Notes under the pieces: generated by a model
Databases searched by the model: none
What the model was told of the DNA's origin: nothing
The model's input: the letters and a program-made list of their open reading frames with translations, nothing else
Program-made: the position numbers and the translations under genes
Shown here: piece by piece, positions 62,062 to 64,000 of the stretch
How the letters are laid out: the number at the start of each line of letters is the position of its first letter
Numbering within the stretch: position 1 is the stretch's first letter
Origin: an uncultured Collinsella sp.
GTDB lineage: Bacteria > Actinomycetota > Coriobacteriia > Coriobacteriales > Coriobacteriaceae
Assembly (NCBI GenBank): GCA_900539035.1
Contig: UQAU01000005.1
Coordinates: 18,624 to 82,623, forward strand
Reading direction: 5' to 3'
Length of the DNA stretch: 64,000 nucleotides

Positions 62062-62079
62062 TGTTAAAGCGTTTCAACA
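62062..62079 (-). promoter_or_regulatory. Rex-like redox operator candidate upstream of the alcohol dehydrogenase
   Basis: Minus strand TGTTGAAACGCTTTAACA is palindromic as TGTTnAAnCGnTTnAACA, close to actinobacterial and clostridial Rex sites. It lies 98 nt upstream of the start. A related half-site (TTTCAAAAGCGTT) lies about 30 nt nearer the gene. Confidence 0.45.
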
Positions 62080-62375
62080 GAATAACGGAGCCCTAGTCCT
62101 TCCCTCCCGACAGCAGCGAAGGCTAGATTATAGGAGCAATCGCCCAAAGAATGCGACCGACTCAGTCTATAAATTGTTTCTGTTTTAGCAATATATGTTT
62201 GACAGCACGTTTATAAAAGGATACTTTGTAGTAAATAACATGCATGCAGCAAATAGCATCATTCGTTTTGTTAGAGATTGCCCATGCAGTTATTGTGGCT
62301 GCATACACTGCAACGTACAGCGTAATTCTCCGCACGAAGCAGACGGCGGTTCCAATTCGATCGAGGCGATGACGC

Positions 62376-62915
62376 ATGGTGGCTACTGGTCCTAAATCGA
62401 GCAAGACGGCTACAAACGAATATCGAATCTCAATTGAAGGTAACCCTTATCCGCATGCTCTAGCTCTCATCGACCCAGTGGGAGACAACCTCAACATCAA
62501 AAGACATGGGTTCACGGGTCCACTAGGACAGCTATTAAGTCTTAAATATACCGTTTATGACGATGCAAATGAAGAACTCTTTACTGTCGTCGACGGTGGT
62601 TTTAGTAACATGCCCAGGGTTGCGCTCATCATCGAACACAAGGAAGTTGCGGTGTTCGATTATGGCCTAAACAGGCTTGAGATGAAGTGCGTAACGAACA
62701 TACCGAATTACTCAATAAAAGGTAACTTCCTATTTGGAGATTACGATATATTCAGCCAACGGGAAGTGAAACTATCTTCAGTTATCGTCCTTCAATGTGA
62801 TAAACAATCGTGCTTTAGCATACAGGTTTTGGATAAAGCCGAATTAGCCGCCGCAATTGGAATACCTACAGCCATTGCCCTTCTTAGGGCTCGGATTGAA
62901 GAGCATCTCGAATAA
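62376..62915 (+). CDS. LURP-one/scramblase-like protein, low-GC gene
   Basis: 179 residues, start MVATGPKSSK about 9 nt after GAGG. The middle has the repeated beta pattern of LURP-one/tubby-like proteins (LLSLKYTVYDDANEELFTVVDG; NYSIKGNFLFGDYDIFSQ), followed by a C-terminal hydrophobic helix (LAAAIGIPTAIALLRARI). The family call is tentative. Codon use and base composition are clearly more AT-rich than the neighbouring genes, and the 400-bp upstream gap is AT-rich too. This points to horizontal acquisition. Confidence 0.65.
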   Translation: MVATGPKSSKTATNEYRISIEGNPYPHALALIDPVGDNLNIKRHGFTGPLGQLLSLKYTVYDDANEELFTVVDGGFSNMPRVALIIEHKEVAVFDYGLNRLEMKCVTNIPNYSIKGNFLFGDYDIFSQREVKLSSVIVLQCDKQSCFSIQVLDKAELAAAIGIPTAIALLRARIEEHLE

Positions 62916-62929
62916 ATCGCAAAAAGCAG

Positions 62930-62988
62930 TTCGTAACAACATTCAGGAGCTAGATAGTTTTTTTCTGGCTCCTGAATGTTGTTACGAA
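62930..62988. terminator. perfect 21-bp hairpin between convergent genes
   Basis: The stem (62930-62950 with 62968-62988; core GTAACAACATTCAGGAGC) has no mismatch and a 17-nt loop. It ends 9 nt before the DUF1275 stop, so it can terminate both converging genes. On the minus strand it is followed by CTGCTTTTTG. Confidence 0.7.
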
Positions 62989-62996
62989 CATGCACC

Positions 62997-63716
62997 TTAG
63001 CGCTTAAGACTCGCGGTCTGCCAGTCAGCTATGATGCGGGCCCATTTCCTGTGCAAATCGCGCTCACGGTCGATGAACATGATGGCAAACGCGACAAACA
63101 GCAGCAAGCCCGCCACGACGATGGCGTGCAGGCCCATGCGCTCAATACACCAGTTGCCCAACACGGCGCCAAACACAAAGGTAAAGATCACGCCAAAGTA
63201 CAGCAGGCCGTTTTCCAAAAAGCCGCGCCTGTGGGTGATGATGTAATCGTCCACGTTTTGCAGCGCGTTGCGCAAGTTGCCGATGCACATGGTCGTAGCG
63301 ATGCCGTGACCGTGGATCTTGCGGAAGCTCTCGACCTGCATGCCGCAGGCAAACGAGGTGAGGCAGTTGGCGAACAGGTTGAAATTGCCGCCCGGGATAA
63401 AGCTCACGCCCAGCAAGATGACGGCTTCAAAGAACACCGTCACCTGACGCCAGTGGATCACGCTGCCAAACCGCTCATGCACCAGATCGGCAAGCATAAT
63501 ACCCACGGCAAACGACACCACAGGGAAGAAGTAGCGCCCCGCAAGTGCCCAGTTGCCCTCCGAAATGCTCACGCCCACGAGCAGGATGTTGCCTGTCTGC
63601 GCGTTGGCAAAAACATGGTCGCGCCCAATGTACGAATACACGTCCATAAAGCCACCGGCGAGCGCCAAGATGATGCCCAGCTCAATAGACTCCGATATCT
63701 GTTTGGCACGCTGCAT
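62997..63716 (-). CDS. YoaK/DUF1275 family membrane protein
   Basis: 239 residues from the ATG at 63716, about 10 nt after AAGGAGG. There are about six hydrophobic helices, including LGIILALAGGFMDVYSYIG, YFFPVVSFAVGIMLADLV and AIVVAGLLLFVAFAIMFI. The conserved N-terminal FMDVYSY...FANAQTGNILL of DUF1275 is present. Function is unknown; some homologues are linked to transport or acid response. The 284 bases upstream to the window edge show no other gene. Confidence 0.88.
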   Translation of the reverse strand: MQRAKQISESIELGIILALAGGFMDVYSYIGRDHVFANAQTGNILLVGVSISEGNWALAGRYFFPVVSFAVGIMLADLVHERFGSVIHWRQVTVFFEAVILLGVSFIPGGNFNLFANCLTSFACGMQVESFRKIHGHGIATTMCIGNLRNALQNVDDYIITHRRGFLENGLLYFGVIFTFVFGAVLGNWCIERMGLHAIVVAGLLLFVAFAIMFIDRERDLHRKWARIIADWQTASLKR

Positions 63717-63940
63717 CGTCGTGCATCCTCCTTGTTGACGACTCTCTCGTGCGTTGGCGGAAACATAGCCGCCGTTCATACTGTAACCCATTGACAACAT
63801 GGCGTGCGCGCGAGACGGGTTCTCCAACGCGCAGATACACAGTCTGGAAACAAACAGCGGGCGCGGCGCCGACACCCGCATCGACACGCCGATCCGCCAG
63901 CTCGTGTACTCCACCAGTCTTTTTAGCCCCATTACAGTTT

Positions 63941-63966
63941 GAGTCGTCCGAAAGGGCGGCTCTTTT
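63941..63966 (+). terminator. possible plus-strand terminator
   Basis: GAGTCGTCC pairs with GGGCGGCTC (two G-U pairs) around GAAA and is followed by TTTTCC. No plus-strand gene precedes it in the window, so its role is unclear. Confidence 0.35.
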
Positions 63967-64000
63967 CCGTTGCACGGTTATACGATTGAGCCGTACCGGT

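Noticed and set aside
62162..62404. Small frames on both strands between the alcohol dehydrogenase and the LURP-one-like gene
   Set aside because: No ribosome sites and mutually exclusive overlaps; treated as AT-rich intergenic DNA.

Overview
The window is about 64 kb of a high-GC (roughly 60%), gene-dense bacterial chromosome. Gene content and style suggest a gut actinobacterium of the class Coriobacteriia, most probably Collinsella. Pointers are the one-carbon genes of an anaerobe (folD, a cyclodeaminase, formate-THF ligase), a rubredoxin-less superoxide reductase, LPXTG and InlB-repeat surface proteins, zinc-ribbon membrane proteins and a stand-alone nitrilase/NAD-synthase-like pseudoenzyme. 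The genus is inferred from style; no marker gene was compared. No rRNA, tRNA, CRISPR array or prophage was seen.

Layout. 0-4.4 kb: a minus-strand operon led by a cobalamin riboswitch. It encodes a large surface protein with four transcobalamin-C-like (DUF4430) domains, a beta-propeller, an InlB repeat and a C-terminal membrane anchor, then a membrane protein cut by the window edge. 4.4-10.2 kb: an AarF/UbiB-type kinase with a phasin-like partner, a C69 dipeptidase, and a folD/cyclodeaminase pair. 10.3-15.4 kb: envelope genes (an LPXTG protein, a zinc-ribbon membrane protein, two paralogous lipoproteins) with duplicated leaders and palindromic operators. 15.5-18 kb: an orphan HicB-like HTH protein, an ADP-ribosylglycohydrolase and small peptides.

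18.1-26.2 kb: a complete type I restriction-modification locus (hsdR, hsdM, hsdS). It is joined to a tyrosine recombinase, a truncated second hsdS first half, and a silent second-half cassette fused in frame to the recombinase. Four copies of a 16-bp near-palindrome (CTAAATGGCTATTTAG) sit at equivalent codons of the specificity genes in alternating orientation. This is the layout of a DNA-inversion system that swaps target-recognition domains, and every predicted junction I traced is in frame.

26.3-36.9 kb: zinc-ribbon proteins, a cation-diffusion facilitator, fhs, and ruvCAB behind a LexA-like box. 37-54.3 kb: the NadE-like pseudoenzyme, superoxide reductase, a SWIM/SNF2 helicase, dnaE, an AddAB-like helicase-nuclease pair and a YerC/TrpR-like regulator. 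54.6-64 kb: a YvlD-type membrane protein, an Rrf2 regulator divergent from cysK, mnmA, a HipA-like kinase with a built-in HTH, an M42 peptidase, an iron alcohol dehydrogenase with a Rex-like operator, a low-GC LURP-one-like gene and a DUF1275 membrane protein.

Most housekeeping genes from 32.8 to 53.7 kb lie on the minus strand in short operons. Long palindromes and nested inverted repeats recur between genes (8.4, 16.05, 46.9, 60.7 and 62.9 kb). Start codons were chosen by hand from Shine-Dalgarno spacing, and alternatives are noted where they matter.
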